64,000 nt of DNA from Brucella sp. BE17 (GTDB lineage: Bacteria > Pseudomonadota > Alphaproteobacteria > Rhizobiales > Rhizobiaceae). A program made the position numbers and the translations under genes. Below are positions 43,902 to 53,255 of the stretch, in pieces. Every line of letters starts with the position of its first letter. The first letter of the stretch is position 1. The notes beneath the pieces are model-generated. The model was not told the origin of the DNA. It ran no database searches and worked only from the letters and a program-made list of their open reading frames with translations. The DNA lies in NCBI RefSeq assembly GCF_039545455.1, contig NZ_CP154468.1, positions 1 through 64,000 on the forward strand. Reading direction: 5' to 3'.

Positions 43902-44798
43902 TCAGTCCCGCGCAGTGCCTGCAACGTCCTGACTTTTTCCGAAACATTCGATCAACATCTCGGCGAGGATTCTCATCTTTCGAGCGGGATGCGGGCCTGG
44001 TGGCCGCACGACAAACATGCCCGCCTCGCGTACTGGGTAGCCCTCCATAACCGGCCGGAGCTTGCCCGAGGCAATATGATCTTGGACGAGGCCTTCGGGG
44101 AGCATCGCGATACCAAGGCCCGTCACCGCAGCAGAGACCAGTGCTGTGCCGTTGTCGGCCTTGAACCTCCCCTGCGGACGCGTGGTAATGATCTTCTCCC
44201 CGTCCATGAATTGCCAAGATTCAGTGCCTTGTAACAGTGCCTGATGCCCGAGAATTTCGTCCGGACTTTGGGGCGCTCCGTGAGCATCGATATATTCCGG
44301 ACTAGCGACCAACTTGCCATAGATCGGTCCCACGCGCCTGCTGATCAAGTTGGAATCTTGAAGATAACCCAGCCGGATCGCACAGTCGTAGCCTTCTGAA
44401 ATGATATCAACCACGCGATCAGTGTAGCAGGTTTGAATGTAAAGATGGGGATGGCGCCGCCCCAGCTCCGCAAATACTGGCGCAAGATGAGTCGGACCGA
44501 AGGAGAGCGGAGCGGCAATCCGCAGACGGCCGCGCAGTTCGCCGGCTGGTAAAATCGTTTCTCTCGCCGTGTCGATCTCGGCGGTGACTTTGGCCGCATG
44601 ATCTCGAAACGTCGCACCTGCTTCCGTTAGGGCAGCGCCTCGAGTTGATCGCGCGAGCAGTTGGACTCCGAGCTCTGCTTCGAGCCGCGCCAAGCGCCGA
44701 CTGACGATCGATTTGGAAACGCCCAACCTCAGCGCACCTGCTGTGACGCCTCCAGCGTCAGCGACTTCGACGAAAGTGCGTAGTTCCTCGATATCCAA
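43902..44798 (-). CDS. LysR-family transcriptional regulator
   Basis: The start at 44798 (TTG) gives a typical LysR N-terminus, MDIEELRTFVEVADAGGVTAGALRLGVSKSIVSRRLARLEAEL, a winged helix-turn-helix; an ATG at 44834 would add 12 residues. The effector-binding half (LRIAAPLSFGPTHLAPVFAELGRRHPHLYI, SYDCAIRLGYLQDSNLISRRVG) resembles the CrgA/AaeR-like branch that represses quinone or aldehyde stress genes. It sits upstream of, and in line with, the azoreductase-fusion gene. Confidence 0.85.
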   Translation of the reverse strand: MDIEELRTFVEVADAGGVTAGALRLGVSKSIVSRRLARLEAELGVQLLARSTRGAALTEAGATFRDHAAKVTAEIDTARETILPAGELRGRLRIAAPLSFGPTHLAPVFAELGRRHPHLYIQTCYTDRVVDIISEGYDCAIRLGYLQDSNLISRRVGPIYGKLVASPEYIDAHGAPQSPDEILGHQALLQGTESWQFMDGEKIITTRPQGRFKADNGTALVSAAVTGLGIAMLPEGLVQDHIASGKLRPVMEGYPVREAGMFVVRPPGPHPARKMRILAEMLIECFGKSQDVAGTARD

Positions 44799-44959
44799 AT
44801 CAGCGTTCCATCTTCCGCAACATACCTTCCACACATGAGGACTACCTTAACTCCTATAGGAACGGCAATAGCCGTGTCTGTGTCGGGTTCGTTTTGCTGC
44901 GCGTGTGGGGCCCAAAGGGCAAGGGAAGGCTCATCGCCTAATATGATCCATGACTTGCA

Positions 44960-45135
44960 CGATCTTTCATAGCCAAGGAACTCGTCGCCGAAGCCGCATA
45001 TGTTTTCAACATCGGCCGCCGCGAAGGCGAGCTCGATCAGGCCACCAAGGAGATTGAGCGAAACCTCACGCCGATTCACGGTGACGTCGCCAGCGTCAAA
45101 CACCTCGACAGGGTCTTCAACTTCAACAACCGCGG
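44960..45135 (+). pseudogene. Short-chain dehydrogenase fragment
   Basis: The plus strand reads IAKELVAEAAYVFNIGRREGELDQATKEI and NLTPIHGDVASVKHLDRVF, the second strand to the D-V motif of an SDR Rossmann fold, with no start or end. The fragment then runs into a stretch without similarity. It is a leftover of a dehydrogenase gene. Confidence 0.6.
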
Positions 45136-45189
45136 CGGGGTCACGCGCCCGCTAACGTCAGCCTGGATAGCGGTGATGTCCGCGATCGA

Positions 45190-45813
45190 TCAGGCACCCT
45201 CAAGTTCTTTCGCCAGCAGTTCACCGGAAAACCGGGCTACGGCTGCCAGCCTCTCTGGGTCGATGCCGGCATATGCCGCAGCCGAGAAGCCGCGCAACGT
45301 GGTCACGACAAAGTCCGTCAGCCTGTCGGCATCATTGGGGAGTCGGTCAGAGATTGCAGAGCGGAGCGCGCGAATCATGTGCTGGCCGATCCACAGCGCG
45401 GCTGCCCGGGCGTCGGGATCTGCAGCCCGCGCACCTTCGGTGACAAGGCAACCGGGACAGGACGTGTCGCGGCTGTACTGTTGGGCAGCCACAGAAAAGA
45501 GTTGCGCGATGGCCTGCGCGAGAGACCTGTCCTCGGTGAAGATATCCGATAGCGGCAGCGCCTCTTCAGCGACATAGCGCTGGAGCGTGCGTTCGAAGAG
45601 GCCGAGCTTGCTTCCATAGGCGGCGTAAAGGCTCGGCGGGTTGATATCGAGCGCCTCGGTCAATGCGGCAACGCCAACGCCGTCGAACCCATGCCTGTGA
45701 AACAGGGCCTGGGCTTTTGCCACGCCCTCTTCGCGATTGAACTCCCGTCGGGGGCGACGCTTTCTGTTAAGCTCCTGCACTGTTCTTCCTCCAATCTCTC
45801 GCGATAATAGCAT
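45190..45813 (-). CDS. TetR-family transcriptional regulator
   Basis: The 207-residue repressor has the TetR/AcrR helix-turn-helix at about residues 25-75 (KAQALFHRHGFDGVGVAALTEALDINPPSLYAAYGSKLGLFERTL) and a helical ligand-binding C-terminus (QYSRDTSCPGCLVTEGARAAD). Two cysteines in CPGC are common in this subgroup. It is divergent from an interrupted SDR gene (45898) with an 84-bp gap, the standard layout for a TetR repressor and its target. Confidence 0.88.
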   Translation of the reverse strand: MLLSREIGGRTVQELNRKRRPRREFNREEGVAKAQALFHRHGFDGVGVAALTEALDINPPSLYAAYGSKLGLFERTLQRYVAEEALPLSDIFTEDRSLAQAIAQLFSVAAQQYSRDTSCPGCLVTEGARAADPDARAAALWIGQHMIRALRSAISDRLPNDADRLTDFVVTTLRGFSAAAYAGIDPERLAAVARFSGELLAKELEGA

Positions 45814-45897
45814 TCGCTACAAAAAGTTCCAGCGGAGCCTTGCTAAGCGGTTGTAGTGATCGCTATTATGCCCCGATCGAAGCAAGGAGTACAGAGA

Positions 45898-46151
45898 GTG
45901 AGCACATCGGATAAAAAGATCGCGCTGGTGACAGGCGGGAGCAGCGGGATCGGTTTTGCAATCGCGCAAAAGATGGTGACGCAGGACATGCGCGTCATCA
46001 TCACGGGGCGGCGGCAAGACGCGCTCGATCGTGCGGTCGCCAACGCCGGCGGCGGGGTTCACGCGCCGCTGGGGAAGATCACCGAGCAGGACTATGACCA
46101 GCAGTTCGACACGAGTGTCAAAGGCATTGTGTTTACGGTTCCCAAGGCGTG
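45898..46151 (+). pseudogene. Short-chain dehydrogenase cut by an IS5-family element
   Basis: GTG at 45898 after AAGGAG starts [25 protein letters not shown], the NAD(P)-binding GxxxGxG motif of SDR enzymes, and continues [16 protein letters not shown] to about TVPKA. The IS element interrupts it at about 46152. The 3' half is not found after the element, so it was probably lost by deletion. Confidence 0.85.
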
Positions 46152-46965
46152 TCAAATTAGATCCAACACTCACTTTTGGAGTTCGGTGATGGATTGTGAT
46201 GCGCTTTGTGACGATCAGTGGGAACGGACCAAGAGTTTCGTGCCGGGTGGCACGAAGGTCAAACGCGGTCCGCGGACCAACAACCGTTTGTTTCTGGATG
46301 CACTGTTGTGGATGGCCCGTTCAGGTGGTCGCTGGCGTGATTTGCCTGAACGACTGGGCGACTATCGTTCGGTGAAGCGGCGTTATTACCGCCGGATCGA
46401 GATGGGCGTACTCGACGAGATGCTATCGGTACTTGCCAGAGAAGCCGATCTGGAATGGCTGATGATCGACAGCACCATCGTGCGGGCACATCATCATGCC
46501 GCTGGCGCGCGCCAGTTAAAAGGGGCGGATGCCTAAGGCCTAGGTCGGTTTCGTGGCGGACTGACAACGAAAATCCATGCCGCGACGGAGGCGCTTGGCC
46601 TTTCGATCCGCCTGATTGTCAGTCCGGGACAGCGCAATGACATCGCCTTTGCCCATGATCTTGTCGACGGCTTTCAAGTCGAGGCTGTCCTTGCCGACAA
46701 GGGCTATGATGCCGAGCATCTGTGCGAAAGGATCGCCAATACAGGAACTAAAGTCGTCATCCCGCCGAAACACAATCGCAAAGTCCAGCGTCTCTACGAC
46801 GCAATACTTTACCAAGAGCGCAATCACGTCGAGCGCTTCTTCAACAAACCCAAACAGTTCAAGCGTGTCGCGACACCATATGACAAGCTGCTCACAAACT
46901 TCATGGGCTTCGTCAAGCTGGCAGCTATCGCCATATGGCTCAAATAGTTAAATCGTCGCTACAGC
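46152..46965 (+). mobile_element. IS5-family insertion sequence with an in-frame stop
   Basis: The transposase reads from ATG 46189 ([20 protein letters not shown]) through [19 protein letters not shown] and the first Asp in [13 protein letters not shown] to a TAA at 46534-46536. In the same frame it continues GLGRFRGGLTTKIHAATEAL, the second Asp in LADKGYDAEH and the Glu in NHVERFFNKPKQFKRV to a stop near 46947. The stop replaces a codon that is usually Gln in this motif, so the gene is probably inactive. Exact terminal repeats are not clear to me. Confidence 0.82.
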
Positions 46966-46981
46966 CTAGGAACGCTGTAAT

Positions 46982-47362
46982 TCAATTTGCGAATGAAGCT
47001 GTAATCTCAATCTCTACTTTTGCACCGCGTGCAGGGATCTGGCAGATTAGGAACGTACTTGTTGGCCGAATGTCTTTGAATATCTCCCCCAGTACCGCTG
47101 TCACGGCGTCGGCGGATTCAAGATCGGTGACATACACCCGGCTTGCTACGGCATTGGCGAGGCTTGCTCCGGCTTTCTTCAAAACGCCGTCGATATCCGC
47201 GAGAGCATTACGTGCCTGTTGCGCTGCATCGGAGGGAAAAGTGCCTGTCGATTTATCGCGGCCGGTGGTGCCTGACACATAAATCGTCGTTCCATCGATA
47301 ACGGCCTTGGCGTATCCGGCAATTGCCTCCGAAGCTGCCCCTGAAAAAATTCTCTGGGCCAT
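46982..47362 (-). CDS. ridA: RidA-family imine/enamine deaminase
   Basis: RidA proteins hydrolyse reactive imines and enamines formed by PLP or flavin enzymes. The 126-residue trimer-forming protein has KAVIDGTTIYVSGTTGRDKSTGTFPSDAAQQARNALADIDGVLKKAGASLANAVASRVYVTD, matching the family over its full length. The active-site Arg position is in RPTSTFLICQIPARGAKVEIEITA. It is on the same strand as a FAD oxidase, which could supply imine products; it is the last gene of the minus-strand run. Confidence 0.88.
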   Translation of the reverse strand: MAQRIFSGAASEAIAGYAKAVIDGTTIYVSGTTGRDKSTGTFPSDAAQQARNALADIDGVLKKAGASLANAVASRVYVTDLESADAVTAVLGEIFKDIRPTSTFLICQIPARGAKVEIEITASFAN

Positions 47363-47436
47363 TTTTACGTCTCCTAATTCTCTGTGATTCGTTGTGTTTG
47401 TGAAGGAATTGCGTTGCTCCGGATGCGTCCAAATCG

Positions 47437-48708
47437 CTAGAAACGTGCCGGTGACAAACCTGATATTTCAATCGAGGATGGGCGGCCCTGAGCTAGTTCT
47501 GCCATCACTTTGCCAACCATGGGCCCCAGCCCAAAACCGTGTCCGCTGAACCCCGTGGCGACCAAAAGCCCGCTCACACTCTCGACGTGGCCCATAACGG
47601 GAACCACATCGGGAAGCGTGTCGATGATACCGGCCCAGACCGCTTCAATTTTAAGCTCTTCTATCGCTGGTAGGTAACGACGTATCTCGTCGTGGGCCTG
47701 TTGCACACGATAATATGCAGGCTCAACCGCCTCTTTTGTGGGCGCAATGTCAGCTATGGGTGCCGCTGAACGTATTGGACCAAGCTTTTGCAGCGGGCTG
47801 AAATAGTTTACGCGCGCAGCATCTGGATTGTTTTTGCGTGTTTCTCTGTAGTGACGGACGTATCGCCAGGAATCAAAACGAACATCATATTCCCCACCTG
47901 CCACTGAGAAGATGAATGCTCCGCGCGCATCTTGCCGAATGCCGGTGAGTGGCAGCGAGACGCAAGGATTGAGGGTGAGGCCCACAGCTGGGACCGTACG
48001 CGCTACAGTTGCTCGTATTCTTTCCTGCGGAAGATTGTATCCGCAAGCACGCAGCAACTTGCTGCTTTCAGTTCCTGCAGCACAAAGCACCTGTTGCGCA
48101 CGATAAAGTTTGCGATCAATCCACACGCCATTGATATGTCCAGCCTGAAGGTCCAGTTGTGTAACACGCCCCCCAAGGATCACGGAGATTCCGCATTCGA
48201 CTGCCGCTTCAAAAATGGCTCGGGTTGCGCGCCCTGGTTCGGCCCGGCCATCTGAGGCTGTAAACATCGCTCCGTGCACATCAGCTTTGTTTGAGATGAG
48301 TGGCAGTTTTTCACGCACTTGCGATTGTGTCAGCAGCACTGTGTCCAGACCGAACTCTTTGGCTTTGGACTGCCAGTCGGACTGGTTTTCAGCGTCGTTG
48401 TCGTTGGTGGCGAGCACTGCGTTGCCACCGCGAAGCCAACCGACTTTTCGACCCAGATCTAGCTCGAGCCCGTCCCATAGGTTTAAAGCTGCCATTGCGA
48501 GCGGTAACTCGCGAAAATCGCGGCCCTGCTGGCGAACAAAACCTAGATTACGGCCCGACTGTGCCGATCCCGGGGTGTCGCGTTCTACAATAAGTACACG
48601 TAATCCTGATCGCGCAGCATAGAGAGCTGTTGAACATCCCACGATACCACCACCAATAATGATCAGGTCCCATTTGTCTGAAGAATTGGCCATGCGCGCA
48701 ACGATCAT
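47437..48708 (-). CDS. FAD-dependent oxidoreductase of the DAO family
   Basis: The 423-residue protein has the N-terminal dinucleotide-binding motif (WDLIIIGGGIVGCSTALYAARSGLRVLIVER) and the usual second-domain features of glycine/sarcosine/D-amino-acid oxidase-like enzymes. The C-terminal FAD-contact motif is SGLLVATGFSGHGFGLGPMVGKVMAELAQG. Such enzymes oxidise amines or amino acids to imines. It lies directly after the ABC ATPase gene with 0 bp between, in line with an amino-acid importer and followed by ridA, so uptake, oxidation and imine clearance may act together. Confidence 0.85.
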   Translation of the reverse strand: MIVARMANSSDKWDLIIIGGGIVGCSTALYAARSGLRVLIVERDTPGSAQSGRNLGFVRQQGRDFRELPLAMAALNLWDGLELDLGRKVGWLRGGNAVLATNDNDAENQSDWQSKAKEFGLDTVLLTQSQVREKLPLISNKADVHGAMFTASDGRAEPGRATRAIFEAAVECGISVILGGRVTQLDLQAGHINGVWIDRKLYRAQQVLCAAGTESSKLLRACGYNLPQERIRATVARTVPAVGLTLNPCVSLPLTGIRQDARGAFIFSVAGGEYDVRFDSWRYVRHYRETRKNNPDAARVNYFSPLQKLGPIRSAAPIADIAPTKEAVEPAYYRVQQAHDEIRRYLPAIEELKIEAVWAGIIDTLPDVVPVMGHVESVSGLLVATGFSGHGFGLGPMVGKVMAELAQGRPSSIEISGLSPARF

Positions 48709-49473
48709 CTAGTGAACCTTGGATAAGAAGGAGCGCGTTCGCTCGAATGCTGGATTATTTAGTATCTCCGACGGAGTACCACATTCGACAATTTTACCAG
48801 CCTGCATAAATGCAATTCTGTTACAGACATCGCGCGCAAATGACATTTCATGCGTCACCACCATCATCGTCAGTCCCTCAGCAGCTAGCGAACGCATTAC
48901 ATCCAGCACTTCCCCCACCAGTTCAGGATCAAGCGCACTGGTGGGTTCATCGAAAAGCAGGACCTTGGGCTTCATCGCCAAAGCGCGGGCGATGGCAACG
49001 CGCTGCTGCTGCCCACCAGACAACATGCGGGGATAATGTTGCAATTTATCGGCGAGTCCCACGCGTGCCAATAGTTCAATAGCTTGTCTCTCGGCTTCGC
49101 GTTTTGCAATTCCCAGCACATGAATGGGTGCTTCGATGACGTTTTCGAGTGCTGTTTTATGTCCAAAGAGGTTGAAGTTTTGAAACACCATGCCGATGCG
49201 GGCACGTTGCCGGGCTATCAACTTTTCCGGAAGTTCATGCGCAAAATTGCCTTCGCGTCGGTAGCCGATCAGTTCGCCGTCAACGGTGATGCTGCCCTGT
49301 TCAATGCGTTCCAAATGGTTCACACAGCGAAGAAGCGTTGACTTTCCCGATCCGGACGGACCAATCAGGCTGATCACCTCACCAGCGGCGACTTCAAGGT
49401 TGATGTCAGTAAGGACAGTCATGCTGCCGTAATTTTTCGACACCCGGTCAAAAACAATCATGGGATCGGACAT
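48709..49473 (-). CDS. Polar amino-acid ABC transporter ATP-binding protein
   Basis: From the ATG at 49473 the protein has 254 residues: Walker A GPSGSGKST, signature LSGGQQQR, Walker B LLFDEPTSALDPE and H-loop VVTHEMSFARDVCNRIAFMQAGKIVECG, the standard pattern of the HisP/GlnQ group. An upstream ATG at 49572 would add 33 residues without similarity. It starts 1 bp after the permease stop. Confidence 0.9.
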   Translation of the reverse strand: MSDPMIVFDRVSKNYGSMTVLTDINLEVAAGEVISLIGPSGSGKSTLLRCVNHLERIEQGSITVDGELIGYRREGNFAHELPEKLIARQRARIGMVFQNFNLFGHKTALENVIEAPIHVLGIAKREAERQAIELLARVGLADKLQHYPRMLSGGQQQRVAIARALAMKPKVLLFDEPTSALDPELVGEVLDVMRSLAAEGLTMMVVTHEMSFARDVCNRIAFMQAGKIVECGTPSEILNNPAFERTRSFLSKVH

Positions 49474-49474
49474 T

Positions 49475-50389
49475 CTATCGAGCTTTCTGACGAAATAGAC
49501 GGCGCGTTGGTGTGTTATTTGTTTGCTGATTAGAGCGACCGAAATGTTGCTCAATGCGTACCTGTATGGCACTTAGGATGGTCGTTGCCGCCAGATACCA
49601 GATGCACGCCACTATCAACAAAGGAATGGTTTGAAAATTGCGGGAATAGATGGTTTGGGCCGAGTAAAGCAAGTCGGCCAAAGATATCACGCTCACCAGA
49701 GAGGATGTTTTCAGCATTCCGATCGTCTGATTTCCGGTCGGCGGGACGATAACGGGCATCGCTTGTGGTAGTATAATGCGCCACAGAGTTTTGCCGTTGG
49801 TCATACCAAGCGATTTTGCGGCTTGTTTTTGACCTGGATCGACCGACATCAAACCGCTCCGAATGATTTCGGACATGTAGGCGCCTTCGTTCAAACCCAA
49901 GCCAAGAACTGCAGCGGTTACCGGCGATATAAGTGAGTTGGTGGGAACGGAAATCCACCAGGATGTGAACGGCAGACCGATCGAGATGTCGGGAAACAGG
50001 GCGCCGAGGTTGTACCAGAAGATCAATTGAACCAGGACCGGGGTTCCACGAAAGAACCAGATATAGGCATTGGCTACTTTCGAAATGACGATGTTATTTG
50101 ACATCGCCATGATGGCTAAAATGGTGCCCAGTACAACCCCGATAATCATGGTGACCACAGTCAGCCATAGCGTGAGAGAGAGCCCCCATAGAATACGCCT
50201 ATCGAATAGATATTCTCCAACGATATTCCATCCAAAATTAGGATTGGCGGCAATCATCTGTACGCAATAAAGCATGAAGATAATAAGCAGCGTTGCAGCT
50301 ATCCGCGTGTTCCAGGCGCTGGCCGGAACGTATGTCAGCATGGGCCGGTCAGTGGGAGGCGAGGAGGCGAGAGTTGAATCATCCGACAT
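49475..50389 (-). CDS. Polar amino-acid ABC transporter permease
   Basis: The 304-residue permease belongs to the His/Glu/Gln/Arg/opine group. It has about five TM segments and the motif GAYMSEIIRSGLMSVDPGQKQAAKSLGMTNGKTLWRIILPQAMPVIVPPTGNQTIGMLKTSSLVSVIS, with the EAA-like loop and the Gly of the ATPase contact. The N-terminus has about 30 residues before the first TM. It is between the binding-protein and ATPase genes; only one permease gene is present, so it may form a homodimer. Confidence 0.9.
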   Translation of the reverse strand: MSDDSTLASSPPTDRPMLTYVPASAWNTRIAATLLIIFMLYCVQMIAANPNFGWNIVGEYLFDRRILWGLSLTLWLTVVTMIIGVVLGTILAIMAMSNNIVISKVANAYIWFFRGTPVLVQLIFWYNLGALFPDISIGLPFTSWWISVPTNSLISPVTAAVLGLGLNEGAYMSEIIRSGLMSVDPGQKQAAKSLGMTNGKTLWRIILPQAMPVIVPPTGNQTIGMLKTSSLVSVISLADLLYSAQTIYSRNFQTIPLLIVACIWYLAATTILSAIQVRIEQHFGRSNQQTNNTPTRRLFRQKAR

Positions 50390-50466
50390 AGTAGCTGTCT
50401 CTCAATCGTATTCGCATTGATGCGGCCGATGAGCCCGCTCGTGAGCTGTGTCACCGGCCGAGATTG

Positions 50467-51357
50467 CTATTTTGAAGCAGGTACTATGGCCAAGTTTATA
50501 CCTGGATCGTGTTCCATCGCCATTGGCGAGACAGTCCAATCGGCGTAGATTTTGTCGTAATCGCCGCTGGCCCTGACTTCCTTCAGCGCTGCAAGCAGCG
50601 CTTCGCCGAGATCCGTTTCATTTTTGCGAAATGCAATGCCACTTGGCATTCGTGGTAAAATGGTCATCGAAATGACTTTGACCGGGTGCGGTGCCGACTT
50701 TTGAATTTCTCCGGCAAGTGCTGCAGATGTTAAAACGAAATCGCTACGCCCGGAATAAACGGACAGCAAAGTAGCCTCGGATGTGCCGAATTCTGAGACC
50801 GTGGGTTTTTCCTTGCCCGCCGTAACGCAGGCCTCGCCAATTTCATTTGTGATCATCTCTACCCATTCGGTACCACTTTGTGCGGAACCTTTCAGTCCGC
50901 AAAGGCCAAGATGATCATTGATATCAGCGCCTTTTTGTTCAAGGACATAGGCTGAAGATGTCGTATAGCCGTAATCAACGAAACTGACGACCTTCTGACG
51001 TTCTGCATTGTCAGTAATACCTTCCATTGCGATATCCCAACGTCCGGATTGGACCCCGGGGATCAGGGAATCGAACGCCACAGACGTCACATCCATTTTC
51101 ACGTTGAGACGGGCTGCGATGGCATTCCAGAGATCGACTTCAAAACCGACCATTTCGCCAGCGTCGTTCATGGATTGAAAGGGTGGATACTTCGCATCCG
51201 TAACCAGCTTAATGACACCGGCGTCGCGATATTTCTGCGGCAGACTGTCAGCCGCAGTTTGGGCATTGACATTGCCTGTGATCATGAGAAGGCTTATCGC
51301 GGCCCCGATGGTAAGCGCGATTGCCTTTTTAGAGCGCTTTGTTTTTACAACTCTCAT
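50467..51357 (-). CDS. Polar amino-acid ABC transporter binding protein
   Basis: The 296-residue SBP_bac_3 protein has a signal peptide (basic start, then AIALTIGAAISLLMITGNVNAQ) and the family motifs GVIKLVTDAKYPPFQSMNDAGEMVGFEVDLWNAIAARLNVKM and VQSGRWDIAMEGITDNAERQKVVSFVDYGYTTSS. The ligand is unknown; the Arg of the alpha-carboxylate contact is not obvious to me. First gene of the transporter set, 91 bp downstream of the aldehyde dehydrogenase stop on the same strand. Confidence 0.9.
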   Translation of the reverse strand: MRVVKTKRSKKAIALTIGAAISLLMITGNVNAQTAADSLPQKYRDAGVIKLVTDAKYPPFQSMNDAGEMVGFEVDLWNAIAARLNVKMDVTSVAFDSLIPGVQSGRWDIAMEGITDNAERQKVVSFVDYGYTTSSAYVLEQKGADINDHLGLCGLKGSAQSGTEWVEMITNEIGEACVTAGKEKPTVSEFGTSEATLLSVYSGRSDFVLTSAALAGEIQKSAPHPVKVISMTILPRMPSGIAFRKNETDLGEALLAALKEVRASGDYDKIYADWTVSPMAMEHDPGINLAIVPASK

Positions 51358-51448
51358 TTTTCAGTTCCCCTTTTTGGCCGAGAGTGTGTACGAGCCACCC
51401 GGCCTCAAATGGCTCGCTTGTTTTTAGGCTTGGTTATATCGTTCTTTC

Positions 51449-52939
51449 TCAACCGATCACGAACGGATTTGCTATCTCCTCAGCAGTGGACAACCACACG
51501 GCCTTGGTTTGCAGGAATTCTCGAATACCTTCTATTCCGTTTTCCCGGCCTATTCCGCTCTTTTTATAACCACCAAATGGCGTGGTGTAGGACACGTCAC
51601 GGTATGTGTTTACCCAAACGCTGCCTGCTTCCAGGCTTTCGGACATGAGAATGGCGCGACGCATATCCGAAGTCCAAACACCTGCGGCCAGACCGAATTC
51701 GCTGTCATTTGCAATCGCTATAGCTTCTTCTGGCTCATCGAATGGGATCGCTGCCAGAACAGGTCCAAAGACCTCTTCACGGGCAATCCGCATGTCATTG
51801 TTCACCCCAGCAAAAATGGTTGGCTCAACGAAGTAGCCTGTAGCACATTCATCCAGATCAGGGCGTTTGCCGCCGAGGATGAGCTCCGCGCCTTCCTGGC
51901 GGGCTATATCGATATAGCCCAACACTTTTTCATATTGCATGGCATTAGCGATGGGGCCGATGCGGGTATCGAGATGCTTTGGATCTCCAATGCGCGCCGT
52001 TTTGGTAAACGCCGTCAGTTTTTCCAAAAACTCATCATGGATTTTGCGCTGTAATAACAGGCGCGAACCCGCGATACAGGTCTGACCAACCGCGCCGAAA
52101 ATGCCGCCAACGACTCCGCGGACAGCATTGTCGAGGTTGGCATCGTCGAAAATGATATTGGGCGATTTGCCACCCAGTTCCAGACTGACCCGCTTGATGT
52201 CCTTGGCGGCCAGCGCATAGAGATGCGCGCCGGTGCGTGTCGATCCGGTAAAACCAACGTGACGTGTGAGGGGATGCGTCACCAACGGCTCGCCGACTTC
52301 TGGTCCATAACCGGTGACGACATTGATCACGCCTGCGGGGAAGCCAGCTTTTTCGACGAGTTCCATCAATTTGATAGCGGTCGCTGACGTATACTCGGCC
52401 GGTTTCATCACCAGAGTGCAGCCAGCGGCCAGAGCGGGAGCAGCTTTGAGCGAGAACAGAAACAGCGGCGCATTCCACGGCACGATGCCGACACAGACGC
52501 CGAGAGGTTCGTGTCTGGAGAAGCTTAGAGCGTTCTTATCGCAAGGATGTACGGCACCTTCGATCTTGTCAGCTAGCCCGGCATAATAGTGATACCAGCG
52601 TGGAATATAGCGAATTTGATGGCGCATTTCGGCGAGAAGACGACCGTTGTCGCGCACTTCGATCTCAGCCAGCTCGTCGGCATTCTGTTCAATGAGGTCG
52701 GCGAAGCGCTGTATAATTCGTCCGCGTTCACTCGGATGCAATTTTCTCCACGGTCCGCTGGCAAAGGCATCATGCGCGGCCTTTATCGCTCTGTCAGCGT
52801 CTTCGGCATTGCCACGAGGCACCAGAGCCCATGGCTTTGCCGTAAACGGATCGATGGTCTCAATATATTGGCCCGATGACGGCTCTACCCATTCACCGTT
52901 GATATACATAGCAAGTTTCTGCAGGTCGTGGGTCGACAT
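51449..52939 (-). CDS. NAD(P)-dependent aldehyde dehydrogenase
   Basis: From the ATG at 52939 with an AGAGGAG site, the 496-residue enzyme has the ALDH N-terminus (YINGEWVEPSSGQYIETIDPFTAKPWALVPRG), the motif SLELGGKSPNIIF with the general-base Glu, and the nucleophile Cys in GQTCIAGSRLLLQ. The ending FGGYKKSGIGRENGIEGIREFLQTKAVW is typical. It oxidises an aldehyde to an acid; the substrate is unknown, but the nearby oxidase could release an aldehyde. Its promoter shares the region with the divergent GntR gene. Confidence 0.93.
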   Translation of the reverse strand: MSTHDLQKLAMYINGEWVEPSSGQYIETIDPFTAKPWALVPRGNAEDADRAIKAAHDAFASGPWRKLHPSERGRIIQRFADLIEQNADELAEIEVRDNGRLLAEMRHQIRYIPRWYHYYAGLADKIEGAVHPCDKNALSFSRHEPLGVCVGIVPWNAPLFLFSLKAAPALAAGCTLVMKPAEYTSATAIKLMELVEKAGFPAGVINVVTGYGPEVGEPLVTHPLTRHVGFTGSTRTGAHLYALAAKDIKRVSLELGGKSPNIIFDDANLDNAVRGVVGGIFGAVGQTCIAGSRLLLQRKIHDEFLEKLTAFTKTARIGDPKHLDTRIGPIANAMQYEKVLGYIDIARQEGAELILGGKRPDLDECATGYFVEPTIFAGVNNDMRIAREEVFGPVLAAIPFDEPEEAIAIANDSEFGLAAGVWTSDMRRAILMSESLEAGSVWVNTYRDVSYTTPFGGYKKSGIGRENGIEGIREFLQTKAVWLSTAEEIANPFVIG

Positions 52940-53194
52940 TGCCGCTCCTCTTGGCAGGCCTTGGTGCTGAAAGCACGGCGTGATTGCGCACTGCACAGGC
53001 CAGAATTTTTCATTTTGATGCATTAAAGACATCTTTACCTATGCAAAGTGATATCAGTTTAAAAGTCAATAGGGAAAAGAAAGGTTGCTCAAATTGGTTC
53101 GAAACGACGGTTAAAGTCCCGAAATAGCGGAGTTTTGCTGCCCCCAAAGGATTTTCTGACAAAAAACTATGGCGTATTTGAGTATCCGTGCTTG

Positions 53195-53210
53195 ATTATG
53201 ATATCATAAT
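53195..53210. promoter_or_regulatory. Palindromic candidate GntR operator
   Basis: ATTATGATATCATAAT is a perfect 16-bp palindrome 46 bp upstream of the first GntR gene, in the divergent region shared with the aldehyde dehydrogenase gene. HutC-type GntR proteins bind short palindromes like this. A partial copy (GTGATATCAG) lies near 53050. Confidence 0.55.
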
Positions 53211-53255
53211 GGGTGAAGTTCACTATCACATTGGCCTGTCATATGAGTTCATATC

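Noticed and set aside
43786..44217. A minus-strand frame of 143 codons overlapping the LysR gene
   Set aside because: It overlaps the C-terminal half of a convincing LysR protein in another frame and has no similarity to any family.
45856..46536. An open frame that reads as a dehydrogenase-transposase fusion protein
   Set aside because: The first half is a truncated SDR and the second the start of an IS5-family transposase with its own ATG at 46189; the fusion results from the insertion point being in frame.
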